Origin: Nioella sp965215655
Lineage (GTDB): Bacteria; Pseudomonadota; Alphaproteobacteria; Rhodobacterales; Rhodobacteraceae
Assembly: GCF_965215655.1 (NCBI RefSeq)
Contig: NZ_OZ244111.1
Coordinates: forward strand, 620,001-684,000
Reading direction: 5' to 3'
Length of the DNA: 64,000 nt
In this document: piece by piece, positions 7,957-16,848 of the stretch
Position numbering within the stretch: the first letter of the stretch is position 1
Layout of the letters: every line of letters starts with the position of its first letter
Translations under genes and position numbers: made by a program
Notes under the pieces: generated by a model
What the model was told of the DNA's origin: nothing
The model's database searches: none
The model's input: only the letters and a program-made list of their open reading frames with translations

Positions 7957-8774
7957 TGTGGCGCCTCTGTCTGGCCCTCTGCCTCGCGGCCACCACGGCG
8001 GCGGCTGATTGCGCGCCAGTGAACTGGCTGACCCTTCCGCTGCGCAGCGCGGGCGATCCGGTGGAAACCGCGCTTGAAACCGCTTATCCGGGGCTCGACC
8101 TAGACCGGGCAGCGGGGACCGTCACCTTTGCCAGCGGCACGGTACTGCCCTTTGCCCCGGCGCGGCAGGTCGACCCGGCGGCACGACTAATCAATGCAAC
8201 GCTTGGCGATCAGTTTGTCTATGTCTACCCGCTGGACTTTTCGCTGACCGACCGTCGCAGCGCATTCCATGATCCCGGCCGGCTGCGCGACGACGATTTC
8301 TTTCGTGCGCTATATGCCGAGACGCAGTCAGAGGTGCGCGCCACGCTGACCCGGGTCAGCTATGACGGGCCGGGCGGCGCGACCCGCTTCAACGTCACGC
8401 AAGACCATTGTGTCCATGTCCAGTTGGACGCCGCGCTGACCGAGATCGAGGCACTTGGCCCCGACTATGCGATCTATTTCGAAAACTCCGGCGGCAGCTT
8501 CAACTGGCGGGTGATTGCGGGCACGGACCGGCTTTCGGTGCACAGCTTCGGCATCGCCGTAGATCTGAACACCGAACTTGGCGGCTATTGGAGATGGTCG
8601 GGTGCTGCGCAGGGGCAGGCGACCGAATACAACAACCGCATCCCCGCCGAGATCGTGCAGGCCTTTGAACGCTACGGGTTCATCTGGGGCGGCAAATGGC
8701 ACCATTACGACGGAATGCATTTCGAATACCGCCCCGAACTGATCCTGCATGCCCGACTGATGGGATCGGATTAA
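7956..8774 (+). CDS. secreted M15-family metallopeptidase (D-Ala-D-Ala carboxypeptidase-like)
   Basis: A 272-residue protein with a signal peptide (about 18 residues, ending TTAAA before DC). The C-terminal half carries the M15 zinc site: H196-x6-D203 in SVHSFGIAVDLN and H255 in GGKWHHYDGMHFEYRP. Members of M15 cleave peptidoglycan cross-links or D-Ala-D-Ala termini in the periplasm. The first about 130 residues are not recognisable and may position the substrate. The ATG shares its A with the TGA of the preceding gene. The pairing with a duplicated secreted protein suggests a joint envelope function. Peptidase fold likely; precise substrate inferred only. Confidence 0.82.
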   Translation: MWRLCLALCLAATTAAADCAPVNWLTLPLRSAGDPVETALETAYPGLDLDRAAGTVTFASGTVLPFAPARQVDPAARLINATLGDQFVYVYPLDFSLTDRRSAFHDPGRLRDDDFFRALYAETQSEVRATLTRVSYDGPGGATRFNVTQDHCVHVQLDAALTEIEALGPDYAIYFENSGGSFNWRVIAGTDRLSVHSFGIAVDLNTELGGYWRWSGAAQGQATEYNNRIPAEIVQAFERYGFIWGGKWHHYDGMHFEYRPELILHARLMGSD

Positions 8775-8803
8775 ATGCCGTCTCTGGCTGTGGTTGGCGT
8801 ATA

Positions 8804-9094
8804 TCAGTCCAACACGCTGCCGCTTTCCACGTCCGACCAATGCTTGTTCAAGTCCAGCCGCGCGGCGCGGCGCCGGATGTCTGCCAGTTGCACCGGACGA
8901 AAATCCCATTGATCCACGCCGACATTGATGCTGTTGCGCGATCCGGGCCACTGGTCGTCCTCCTGCCCCACACAGGCCTGAAAATTCGCGATCAGGGCCG
9001 CGTTCATCTCGGCCAGTGAGCCATGAGGGCGGTTGCAGAAAGCAATGATGCGTTCGTGGCCGAAATGCAGGTCGGCCGTATACCAATTGGCCAT
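8804..9094 (-). pseudogene. metallophosphoesterase remnant with in-frame loss of the catalytic core
   Basis: The 96-residue product begins like a calcineurin-type phosphoesterase (WYTADLHFGHERIIAFCNRP, then MNAALIANFQACVGQEDD) and ends like the C-terminus of the same proteins (SINVGVDQWDFRPVQLADI). The middle that should carry the GD, GNHD, H and HGH metal ligands is absent. The usual length is about 170-190 residues, so roughly 80-90 codons are missing without a frameshift, at about residue 49. The start at 9094 follows GGAGG five bases upstream; an ATG at 9106 is less suited. Only the first metal-ligand motif (D-x-H) remains, so the enzyme should be inactive. It may be a decaying gene or a small protein with a new role. 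Confidence 0.72.
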
Positions 9095-9165
9095 GACGGC
9101 CTCCAATTCTGAACAATGCGCTCAGGATAGGGGCAGGGGGGTATGGGTGCAATCGGGTCGGCCCG

Positions 9166-11439
9166 TCAGGCGCATTTGGAGTGGCCGCAGCTTGGGCAGG
9201 TCATGCAGCCCTCGACCATGCGCATCCCGTATTCGCCGCAGGACGGGCAGGCCGCGCCGCGCGGGTTGGGGCCGCCGATGGCGGCGACCTTGGCGCGCGG
9301 GTCGTCCTTGAGCCCCATGCCCTCGCCCTCGATGAAGCCGATGGCGATCAGGTGTTTTTCGATCACGCCCCCGATGGCTGCCAGGATGGATGGCACGTAT
9401 TTGCCCTGCATCCACGCACCACCGCGCGGATCGAACACGGCCTTCAGCTCCTCCACCACGAAGGACACGTCGCCGCCGCGCCGGAACACGGCACTGATCA
9501 TCCGGGTCAGGGCCACGGTCCAGGCGAAATGTTCCATGTTCTTGGAATTGATGAAGATCTCGAACGGCCGCCGGTGGCCTGCAATGACGATATCATTGAT
9601 GGTGATATAGATCGCGTGGTTCGAGTCCGGCCATTTCAGCTTGTAGGTCTGGCCTTCCAGCTCCTGCGGGCGGTCGAGCGGTTCGGCGATATACACAACG
9701 TCACCGTCGGCATCGGGCTGTTCCGCGACGGGTTTGTCCTCAGCCTCGCTGACACTCAGCACCGATCCCGTCACATCATTGGGCCGGTAGGTCGTGCAGC
9801 CCTTGCAGCCCGTGTCCCAGGCCTGCATGTAGACGTCCTTGAACGCCTCGAAGCTGATATCCTCGGGGCAGTTGATCGTCTTGGAGATGCTCGAATCCAC
9901 CCATTTCTGGGCGGCGGCCTGCATCTTGACGTGATCGGCGGGCGGCAGGGTCTGGGCGTTGACGAAATAGTCGGGCAGGGGCGTGTCGCCGTTCAGATCG
10001 CGCCACAGTTTGACGGCGTAATCGACGACCTCTTCCTCGGTCCGGCTGCCGTCGCGTTGCAGCACCTTGCGGGTATAGGCATAGGCGAAGACCGGCTCGA
10101 TCCCGGAACTGACATTGCCCGCATAAAGGCTGATTGTCCCCGTCGGCGCGATGGAGGTCAGCAGCGCGTTGCGGATGCCATATCGCCTTATGTCGTCGCG
10201 CAGGGCGTCGTCCATGTTCTGCATGTTGCCCGAGGCAAGGAAGGCGTCGGCGTCGAACAGCGGGAACGCCCCGCGTTCCTTCGCCAGATCGACCGAGGCG
10301 CGATAAGCGGCATGGGCAATCTGCCTCATCCACGCTTCGGTTTGCGTAGCGGCTTCGTCAGACCCGTAGCGCAGCCCCAGCATCAGCAGTGCATCGGCCA
10401 GCCCCGTCACGCCAAGCCCGATCCGGCGCTTCGCCTGCGCCTCCTGTGCCTGCGCCTCCAGCGGGAATTTGGACGCATCGACGACGTTGTCCATCATCCG
10501 CACGGCCACAGCGACCAGATCGTCCAAAGCGGCAGCGTTCAGTTGGGCGGCCTCCGTGAACGGATCGCTGACCAGCCGCGCGAGGTTGACGGAGCCAAGC
10601 AGGCAGGCGCCGTAAGGCGGCAGGGGCTGTTCGCCACAAGGATTGGTCGCCGCGATGGTCTCGGCGTAACCCAGATTGTTGGCAGCATTGATGCGGTCGA
10701 TGAAGATCACGCCCGGTTCGGCATAATCATAGGTCGACTGCATGATCCGGTTCCAGAGATCGCGCGCCTGAACCGTGTGATAGACCTTGCCGCCAAAGCT
10801 CAGCTCCCACGGGCCGTCCGCCTTCACCGCCTCCATGAACGGATCGGTCACCAGCACCGACATATTGAACATGCGCAGGCGGGCGGGGTCGGATTTGGCG
10901 GTGATGAAGGCCTCGATATCCGGGTGATCGCAGCGCATCGTGGCCATCATCGCGCCCCGGCGGCTGCCTGCGGACATGATCGTGCGGCACATCGCGTCCC
11001 AGACATCCATGAAGCTGAGCGGGCCCGAGGCATCGGCAGCGACCCCATGCACATCCGCGCCCTTGGGCCGGATGGTCGAGAAATCATAGCCGATCCCGCC
11101 GCCCTGCTGCATGGTCAGCGCGGCCTCTTTCAGGTTCTCGAAGATGCCCGCCAGGCTGTCGGGGATCGTGCCCATGACGAAGCAGTTAAAGAGCGTGACA
11201 TTCCGGCCCGTGCCCGCGCCCGCGGTGATGCGGCCTGCGGGCAGGTATTTGAAATCTTCCAGCGCGGCATAGAACCGGTCTTCCCACGTGGCGGGGTCGG
11301 TCTCCACCTCTGCCAGCGCACGGGCGATTCGGCGCCACGTATCCTCGATGGATTGATCAATGGGCGTGCCATCGGCCTGTTTGAGCCGGTATTTCATGTC
11401 CCAGATGGCTTCGGCAATCGGGGCGGAGAAGCGGCTCAT
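9166..11439 (-). CDS. nrdJ: adenosylcobalamin-dependent (class II) ribonucleotide reductase
   Basis: A 757-residue enzyme that reduces ribonucleotides to deoxyribonucleotides with B12 as radical source. The catalytic N-x-C-x-E motif is at residues 266-270 (NPCGEQPL), and C86 (TLFNCFVMG) is the likely disulfide partner. PTGTISLYAGNVSSGIEP is the conserved substrate loop. The C-terminus ends in a cysteine-rich zinc-ribbon-like tail (CPSCG, then CPSCGHSKC) that also offers redox-active cysteines. Being oxygen-independent in mechanism, it suits variable oxygen supply. The ATG at 11437-11439 starts the family block SRFSAPIAEAIW. I found no cobalamin riboswitch signature in the 114-bp gap upstream. 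Confidence 0.95.
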   Translation of the reverse strand: MSRFSAPIAEAIWDMKYRLKQADGTPIDQSIEDTWRRIARALAEVETDPATWEDRFYAALEDFKYLPAGRITAGAGTGRNVTLFNCFVMGTIPDSLAGIFENLKEAALTMQQGGGIGYDFSTIRPKGADVHGVAADASGPLSFMDVWDAMCRTIMSAGSRRGAMMATMRCDHPDIEAFITAKSDPARLRMFNMSVLVTDPFMEAVKADGPWELSFGGKVYHTVQARDLWNRIMQSTYDYAEPGVIFIDRINAANNLGYAETIAATNPCGEQPLPPYGACLLGSVNLARLVSDPFTEAAQLNAAALDDLVAVAVRMMDNVVDASKFPLEAQAQEAQAKRRIGLGVTGLADALLMLGLRYGSDEAATQTEAWMRQIAHAAYRASVDLAKERGAFPLFDADAFLASGNMQNMDDALRDDIRRYGIRNALLTSIAPTGTISLYAGNVSSGIEPVFAYAYTRKVLQRDGSRTEEEVVDYAVKLWRDLNGDTPLPDYFVNAQTLPPADHVKMQAAAQKWVDSSISKTINCPEDISFEAFKDVYMQAWDTGCKGCTTYRPNDVTGSVLSVSEAEDKPVAEQPDADGDVVYIAEPLDRPQELEGQTYKLKWPDSNHAIYITINDIVIAGHRRPFEIFINSKNMEHFAWTVALTRMISAVFRRGGDVSFVVEELKAVFDPRGGAWMQGKYVPSILAAIGGVIEKHLIAIGFIEGEGMGLKDDPRAKVAAIGGPNPRGAACPSCGEYGMRMVEGCMTCPSCGHSKCA

Positions 11440-11553
11440 TGGTCAATATCCATATTGGTAGGGGGGACGGACGAAGATACCCACAAGACCTGCCCGGGTC
11501 AACTTGGCAGGCATGGGGAACCGCCCTATGTTGCAGATCAGCAAGGGGGACCG

Positions 11554-11988
11554 ATGGCAGCCAAGTTTACGCATCTCTTAAAGCTCAGCGTCGGAACGGA
11601 AACCGTGGACGACCTGGCCGCATGGCAGGCCACGGCGCATGACCGCTGGCCTGACGGGCAGCCCCGCCACATCACCCGCATGTGGCCCAAGCGCGAGGCT
11701 GAGATTCTTGCGGGCGGGTCGATCTACTGGGTGATCAAGGGCTTTGTTCAGGCGCGGCAGCAGGTGCTGCGGCTGGAAGAGGTGATCGGACAGGATGGCA
11801 TCCGCCGCTGTGCCATCGTGTTGGACAAACGGCTCGTCAGGGTCGAAGCGACCCCAAAACGGGCTTTCCAGGGCTGGCGCTATCTGAAGCCTGAGGATGC
11901 ACCGCGAGATCTGTCCGGCGCCCGCGCACAGGAAGAGGCGCTACCGCTGGATCTGCAGAACGCCCTTGCCGACCTGGGGGTTCTGTAG
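11554..11988 (+). CDS. DUF1489 family protein
   Basis: A 144-residue soluble protein of the alphaproteobacterial DUF1489 family, recognised from FTHLLKLSVGTETVDDLAAW, the block HITRMWPKREAEIL and RAFQGWRYL. Function is unknown. The ATG at 11554 is preceded by AGGGGGA. It is divergent from nrdJ and convergent with hisG; a hairpin beyond its end can act in both directions. Confidence 0.8.
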   Translation: MAAKFTHLLKLSVGTETVDDLAAWQATAHDRWPDGQPRHITRMWPKREAEILAGGSIYWVIKGFVQARQQVLRLEEVIGQDGIRRCAIVLDKRLVRVEATPKRAFQGWRYLKPEDAPRDLSGARAQEEALPLDLQNALADLGVL

Positions 11989-12014
11989 CGCCCGACTATT
12001 TGGACGTTGTGTAA

Positions 12015-12045
12015 CGAAAAAAGCCGGGCGCTGATGCACCCGGCT
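12015..12045 (-). terminator. terminator of the hisS-hisZ-hisG operon
   Basis: The stem AGCCGGG / CCCGGCT (12022-12028 with 12039-12045) is followed on the minus strand by TTTTTTCG. On the plus strand it has only a weak T-run, so it mainly serves hisG, whose stop is about 40 bp away. Confidence 0.8.
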
Positions 12046-12082
12046 CTTGCTGTAAGCGGCAGTGGCCTGTCCCACCCCATCT

Positions 12083-12772
12083 TCACCCGTGCAGCCGGTC
12101 CGTCAGCTCTTCCAGTATCTCTTTGTTCCCATTGGACCAATCTGCGGTACGCGACTTGAACAGCACCGCCTGACTGCGGTGGATCAGTCCTCCGGGCAGA
12201 ATTTTCAGGTGATTGGCGCGCAGGGTTTCTCCGGTCGAAGTGATGTCGGCAATGGCCTCGGCGGTCAGATTCTTGACGGTGCCCTCCGTTGCCCCCTGGC
12301 TGTCGACCAACTGGTAATCCGCAACGCCTGCATCACGCAGAAACTCCCGCACCAGCCGGTGATATTTGGTGGCGATTCGCAGGCGGTGGCCGTGACGGCG
12401 GCGGAAATCGGCGGCGGCTGCGTCCAGGTCATCAAGCGAATTCACATCGACCCAGAAGGCGGGCACCGCGAGGATCAGATCGGCAAAGCCAAAGCCCATG
12501 GGCTGCACTTCCCGAACCACGTCCTGCCAGGCAGGGATGCGTTCGCGCACGAGGTCGCTGCCTGTCACGCCCAGGTGAATGCGGCCCGCCTGCAATTCAC
12601 GCGGAATCTCTCCGGCGCTGAGCAGCACGAGATCCACGTCCGCTCCGTCCACCTGAGCCGCGTATTCCCGGTCCGACCCGCTGCGGCGCATATCGATGCC
12701 CCGGTCGGCGAACCAGTCGAAGGTCTTTTCCATCAGCCGGCCCTTTGAGGGCACACCGAGTTTCAGGGTCAT
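12083..12772 (-). CDS. hisG: ATP phosphoribosyltransferase, catalytic subunit (short form)
   Basis: The 229-residue enzyme of the first histidine biosynthesis step, joining ATP and PRPP. It starts LKLGVPSKGRLMEKTFDWF and contains GVTGSDLVRER and VDSQGATEGTVKNL, the PRPP-binding block. At about 230 residues it is the short form that lacks the C-terminal regulatory domain and needs HisZ, encoded immediately upstream with a 4-bp ATGA overlap. Feedback control by histidine would act through the HisG-HisZ complex. The ATP phosphoribosyltransferase call is secure. Confidence 0.96.
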   Translation of the reverse strand: MTLKLGVPSKGRLMEKTFDWFADRGIDMRRSGSDREYAAQVDGADVDLVLLSAGEIPRELQAGRIHLGVTGSDLVRERIPAWQDVVREVQPMGFGFADLILAVPAFWVDVNSLDDLDAAAADFRRRHGHRLRIATKYHRLVREFLRDAGVADYQLVDSQGATEGTVKNLTAEAIADITSTGETLRANHLKILPGGLIHRSQAVLFKSRTADWSNGNKEILEELTDRLHG

Positions 12773-13875
12773 GCCAGACCCTCCCGCAATTGCTGCACCA
12801 GTTCGGGGCGGATCACGCCGCCAACGGCGGGGATTTCCTGCCCGCGTCCCAGAACGCGGGTCAACGCGTCATAGCGGCCACCGGTGGCCACGGGGGGCAG
12901 GTCGGGGCGGCCCTCGGCGACGAAGCCGAAGACGAAGCCATCGTAGTATTCCAGCGTCGTGCGGCCAAAGCTCGCCTCGAAGGGCAGGTCCTCGACCGTG
13001 ATCCCGGCAGTGGACAGCGCATCCATGCGCCGGGCCATGCGGTCGACCGAGGCAGCCATGCCCGGCAGATCGACGGTGATATCGCGCAAATGCTGATGGG
13101 CGTTCGGCAGAGTTTCCCTGAGACCCAGGATAACGTCCAGAACCTCGGCCTCGCTGCGGCTAATCGGCGGCTCGGCGGCATCGGCCTGAAGATGCGCGAT
13201 GCGGGCGAGCACATCGTCGCGACTGCGCAGGCCAATTTCGGGGCCACCCGCGTCCAGCACCGTTTCCGCGCCGTCCGCCGCCACCCGGTCCAGCAGGGCC
13301 TTGCGCGCGGCGTCCATCTCGACCCGGCCCGTGAACCTGTCCAGCAGCGCGCGGAACCGGCGGGGGCGCCAGATATGGCGCATCAGCGCGCCCTTGCGGC
13401 GGTCTGTCGTGGTCAGGGTTTCGACGGCGGCCTTCAGAATGCCGATATCGCCGGTGGCCGGGCGTAGCCCGAGCGGTGAGAGTACTTCGTTGAACAGCGA
13501 AAACACCTCGGCATCGGCGCGCTCGGGATCTTCGCGGTCGAACAGCTCATACCCCACTTGCAGGTATTCCGTAGCGCGACCGGAATCGGCCTGCTGCTTC
13601 CGAAACACCTCGCCCAGATAGGTGTAGCGCGCCGGTTCGCCGCCATGTTCCATATGGGTCTGCACCACCGGCACGGTGAAGTCGGGGCGCAGCATCATCT
13701 CGCCCCGGTTCGGGTCCTGCGTGACATAGGCCCGCGCGCGGATATCCTCTCCGTAAAGATCCAGCAGCGTATCCGCCGGTTGCAGCAGGTCGGCGTCGAT
13801 GGCCATGGCGCCTGACGCCTTGAAGAATGCGAAGAGCCGTTCAGCCTCGGCCCGGACGGTGATCTTGTCGGTCAT
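12769..13875 (-). CDS. hisZ: ATP phosphoribosyltransferase regulatory subunit
   Basis: A 368-residue paralogue of the histidyl-tRNA synthetase catalytic domain that lacks aminoacylation and instead regulates short HisG. Class II synthetase-like blocks are visible: MLRPDFTVPVVQTHMEHG (motif-like, about residue 63), RYTYLGEVFRKQ and the C-terminal ATGGRYDALTRVLG. The start at 13875 (MTDKITVRAEAERLF) overlaps the hisS stop by 4 bp, and its own stop overlaps the hisG start by 4 bp, a tightly coupled hisS-hisZ-hisG unit. Confidence 0.95.
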   Translation of the reverse strand: MTDKITVRAEAERLFAFFKASGAMAIDADLLQPADTLLDLYGEDIRARAYVTQDPNRGEMMLRPDFTVPVVQTHMEHGGEPARYTYLGEVFRKQQADSGRATEYLQVGYELFDREDPERADAEVFSLFNEVLSPLGLRPATGDIGILKAAVETLTTTDRRKGALMRHIWRPRRFRALLDRFTGRVEMDAARKALLDRVAADGAETVLDAGGPEIGLRSRDDVLARIAHLQADAAEPPISRSEAEVLDVILGLRETLPNAHQHLRDITVDLPGMAASVDRMARRMDALSTAGITVEDLPFEASFGRTTLEYYDGFVFGFVAEGRPDLPPVATGGRYDALTRVLGRGQEIPAVGGVIRPELVQQLREGLA

Positions 13876-15359
13876 TTGCCCCGGTCCAGAATAGCGCGGA
13901 CTTCGGTGACGAGATCCTCGCGCGGAACCTCGCGCTGCGCGGGTTGGGATTTCCATTCCTCAAGGCTGGCTTCCTGCGCGATCTGTGCGCCAAGGATCAG
14001 GTCCTTGATTTGCACAACGCCACGCTCGGCCTCGTCTGACCCCTGGATAATCGCCACCGGGCTTTCGCGTTTGTCCGCGTATTTCAGCTGGTTGCCGAAA
14101 TTCTTGGGGTTGCCCAGATAGACCTCGGCTCGGATGCCCGCGTTGCGCAGCTCCGTCGCCATGCGCTGGTATTCCGCCATCCGGTCGCGGTCCATCACGG
14201 TCACCACCACGGGGCCCTGCATGGTGCCGCCGATCCGACCCTTTTCGCGCAGCGCGGCCAGCAGCCGGTCGACGCCGATGGAGACACCCGTCGCAGGCAC
14301 GGCCTGCCCGGTAAAGCGCTTGACCAGATCGTCATAGCGCCCGCCGCCTGCGACCGAGCCGAACTGGCGCGGGCGGCCCTTGTCGTCGAGCACCTCGAAG
14401 GTCAGCTCGGCCTCGTAGACCGGCCCGGTGTAATAGCCGAGGCCGCGCACAACCGAGGGGTCGATGACGATGCGGTCGGGGCCGTAGCCCTGGGCGTCGA
14501 GAAGGGAGGCGATGGTTTCGAGTTCCTCGACGCCTTCCGCGCCGACCTTGGACTCGCCGATGGCTGCCCGCAGGTTGGCGAGTGTTTCCGCGGCATCCGA
14601 ACCTTTGGAGGTGAGGAATGCAATCACCGGCTCGGCCTGTGCATCGCTCAGCCCCACACCGTCGATATATGCGCCCGAAGCATCGAGCCGCCCCTTGCCA
14701 AGCAGCTCCCGCACGCCCGCTTCGCCCACCTTGTCGAACTTGTCGATGGTGCGCAGCACGTTGTTGCGAGTGTCCTCATCGTCCCCCACGCCCATGGTTT
14801 CCAGCACGCCGGTCAGAACCTTGCGGTTGTTCACCCGCACGATGTAGTCGCCGCGCGGGATGCCCACGGCCTCCAGCGTGTCGGCCAGCATCGCGCAGAT
14901 CTCGGCATCGGCGGCGACCGACGGCGCGCCCACGGTATCCGCGTCGCATTGGTAGAACTGGCGGAAGCGTCCCGGCCCCGGTTTCTCATTCCGCCACACC
15001 GGCCCCATGGTGAAGCGGCGGTAGGGGGCGGGCAGGTCGTTGCGGAACTGGGCGGCAACGCGGGCCAAAGGCGCGGTCATGTCATAGCGCAGCGCCAGCC
15101 ATTTGCCGTCGTCTTCCTCCTGCCACGCAAACACACCCGCATTGGGCCGGTCCACGTCGGGCAGGAACTTGCCAAGCGCCTCGACCGTTTCCACGGCAGA
15201 GGTTTCCAGCGGATCGAAACCGTAGCGATGATAGACCTCGGCGATCCGGTCCAGCATCTCCTTGCGCTCGGTCACCTCCGCGCCGAAATAGTCGCGGAAG
15301 CCCTTGGGCGTTTCTGCCTTGGGGCGGGGCTGTTTCTTTTGCTTGGCCATGTCTGCCAT
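13872..15359 (-). CDS. hisS: histidine--tRNA ligase
   Basis: A 495-residue class II aminoacyl-tRNA synthetase. Motif 1 lies near ETVEALGKFLPD, motif 2 at about residues 115-143 (RFTMGPVWRNEKPGPGRFRQ) and motif 3 includes GVSIGVDRLL. The histidine-specific loop GLGYYTGPVYE is present. It is the alphaproteobacterial type, longer than the roughly 425-residue E. coli enzyme, with an anticodon-binding domain at the end. The start could be the ATG at 15359 or the third-codon-later ATG at 15350 (MAKQKKQPRP). It is the first gene of the hisS-hisZ-hisG operon. Confidence 0.96.
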   Translation of the reverse strand: MADMAKQKKQPRPKAETPKGFRDYFGAEVTERKEMLDRIAEVYHRYGFDPLETSAVETVEALGKFLPDVDRPNAGVFAWQEEDDGKWLALRYDMTAPLARVAAQFRNDLPAPYRRFTMGPVWRNEKPGPGRFRQFYQCDADTVGAPSVAADAEICAMLADTLEAVGIPRGDYIVRVNNRKVLTGVLETMGVGDDEDTRNNVLRTIDKFDKVGEAGVRELLGKGRLDASGAYIDGVGLSDAQAEPVIAFLTSKGSDAAETLANLRAAIGESKVGAEGVEELETIASLLDAQGYGPDRIVIDPSVVRGLGYYTGPVYEAELTFEVLDDKGRPRQFGSVAGGGRYDDLVKRFTGQAVPATGVSIGVDRLLAALREKGRIGGTMQGPVVVTVMDRDRMAEYQRMATELRNAGIRAEVYLGNPKNFGNQLKYADKRESPVAIIQGSDEAERGVVQIKDLILGAQIAQEASLEEWKSQPAQREVPREDLVTEVRAILDRGK

Positions 15360-15456
15360 CCGTTCGGATCCGGGTTCACCGGGCGTTTATCTTGGGGGGC
15401 GCGTGGGGGCAAGGCGGCGGGCTGGCCTTTCGGGCAAAACCCTGTAGGAAGAGCAT

Positions 15457-15660
15457 ATGAGTGACACAACCCATCTTGAGGAAACCCTGGCCCACCTGAC
15501 CCGTCAGGTCGAGGAGCTGTCCGATGTCATCGCCCGTCAGGACCGCGAGATTGCCGTGCTGACTCGCCGGGTCGAGATGCTGATGAACCGCGAGGCCGAG
15601 CGGGAGCTGGATCAGGGTGGCACCGTGCCGCTGGCCGATCAGAAGCCACCGCATTGGTAG
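15457..15660 (+). CDS. slyX: SlyX family protein
   Basis: A 67-residue coiled-coil protein. The heptad pattern LEETLAHLTRQVEELSDVIA followed by RQDREIAVLTRRVEML and a C-terminal proline-containing tail ending KPPHW is characteristic of SlyX. Its cellular role is not established. It is divergent from hisS, with AGGAAGAG upstream of the ATG at 15457. Confidence 0.88.
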   Translation: MSDTTHLEETLAHLTRQVEELSDVIARQDREIAVLTRRVEMLMNREAERELDQGGTVPLADQKPPHW

Positions 15661-15723
15661 GGTTTTCAGCCCGTTCAACTTGACGGGTCCGGGGCGGGCT
15701 GCCTACCTTGAAAGAGCAGATAT

Positions 15724-15737
15724 TTAACGCGCGGCAT
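15724..15737. promoter_or_regulatory. putative LacI-type operator upstream of the regulator
   Basis: TTAACGCGCGGCAT shares the ACGCGCG core with the two sites in front of smoE (16849-16862 and 16870-16881). It lies 67 bp upstream of the regulator ATG, consistent with autoregulation. It is an imperfect match, so less certain than the smoE pair. Confidence 0.4.
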
Positions 15738-15803
15738 GTTTGATGCACGTTTTTGGGTCAGCCGCGTAATGCCCGGCCTGGGTTTGAAGGGAACGACCTG
15801 CCA

Positions 15804-16835
15804 ATGAGCGACCGCAAGATCAGGAACATGGAAGAATTCGCCGCCGTCAGCGGCATCTCGCGGCCAACCGTTTCCAAGTATTTCAACGACCCCGACAGCG
15901 TGCGCCAGACCACGCGCGCCCGGATCGAGGCCGCGCTGGAACAATATGACTACCGTCCCAATGTATTCGCCATCAACCAGAACCGGCGACTGACCAAGAA
16001 TCTCGGGATCGTCGTGCCCTATCTGGCCGATCCTTTCTTTGCCGAGATTGCCCGCAATATCGAGAACCTGTGTATCGAGGCGGGGTTTCGCCCGATCCTG
16101 CTTAGTTCGCATGGTGAGCAATCGCAGGAAATCGACAATCTCGACAGCCTTCGGTCCCTCAAGCCCGCCGGTGTTCTGTTGGCTCCCCTGGGCCGGGCCT
16201 CGGACAAATCCGCCATTGAGCGGTTTTGCGAGGACGTGCCGACGGTTCTTTTCGACAGCAATATCGAGCGGATGGGCGAGGCTTTTGTCGGGTCCGACAA
16301 TGCCAGTTTCGTCAACCAGACGGTCGATTACCTGATGCGCAGCGGCGAGCCGCCCTGTTTTCTGGAAATGCGCACCCCGGCAAACCCGAATGCCAACAAA
16401 CGCCGTATTGCCTATATCGAGGCGATGAAGCGTCACGGGCAGGATCCCGTTGTGGTGGGAATGGAAGGTGACGGGTGGGCCTTTGAAGAGATCGGGCGGC
16501 AGGGGACACATGCGGCGATCGCGGCGGGGGATTTCACCACCAACACCATCCTGTGTTCGAATGACCGGTTGGCCATCGGGGCGCTGTCCGCCTGCTATGA
16601 ACGGGGGCTGAAGGTCGGGCGCGGGTCGGATTGCGATCTGCGCGTGGCGTCCCATGATGACCATCCGTTTTCGCGCTTCACATGCCCGGCCCTGACAACG
16701 GCGGCCCATGACTATACCGCCGTCGCGGGGCGCAGCGTGGAAACCCTGCTGGAACTGATCGAAAGCGGCGGGCGATTCTCGTCCCGGCAAGAGACCCTGT
16801 TTCCTGCGCATCTGGTGGTTCGCGCTTCGGCCTGA
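15804..16835 (+). CDS. LacI-family transcriptional regulator of the hexitol operon
   Basis: A 343-residue repressor-type protein. Residues 8-54 form the LacI helix-turn-helix and hinge (MEEFAAVSGISRPTVSKYF, then RARIEAALEQYDYRPN); the rest is a periplasmic-binding-like sugar domain starting LGIVVPYLADPFFAEIA. The ATG at 15804 has GAAGGGAA upstream. It lies directly before smoEFGK-smoS-mtlK in the same direction and is flanked on both sides by ACGCGCG-centred sites. Control of the hexitol operon in response to a polyol is inferred from position and sites. Confidence 0.9.
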   Translation: MSDRKIRNMEEFAAVSGISRPTVSKYFNDPDSVRQTTRARIEAALEQYDYRPNVFAINQNRRLTKNLGIVVPYLADPFFAEIARNIENLCIEAGFRPILLSSHGEQSQEIDNLDSLRSLKPAGVLLAPLGRASDKSAIERFCEDVPTVLFDSNIERMGEAFVGSDNASFVNQTVDYLMRSGEPPCFLEMRTPANPNANKRRIAYIEAMKRHGQDPVVVGMEGDGWAFEEIGRQGTHAAIAAGDFTTNTILCSNDRLAIGALSACYERGLKVGRGSDCDLRVASHDDHPFSRFTCPALTTAAHDYTAVAGRSVETLLELIESGGRFSSRQETLFPAHLVVRASA

Positions 16836-16848
16836 ATGCCCTAAAAAT

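Noticed and set aside
11440..11553. Cobalamin riboswitch in front of nrdJ
   Set aside because: Only 114 bp, and I could not find the conserved B12-box. A covariance-model search would be decisive.
9181..11988. A 935-codon open frame opposite nrdJ
   Set aside because: It mirrors nrdJ, then runs in frame into the DUF1489 gene. Only the last 144 codons, from 11554, are coding.
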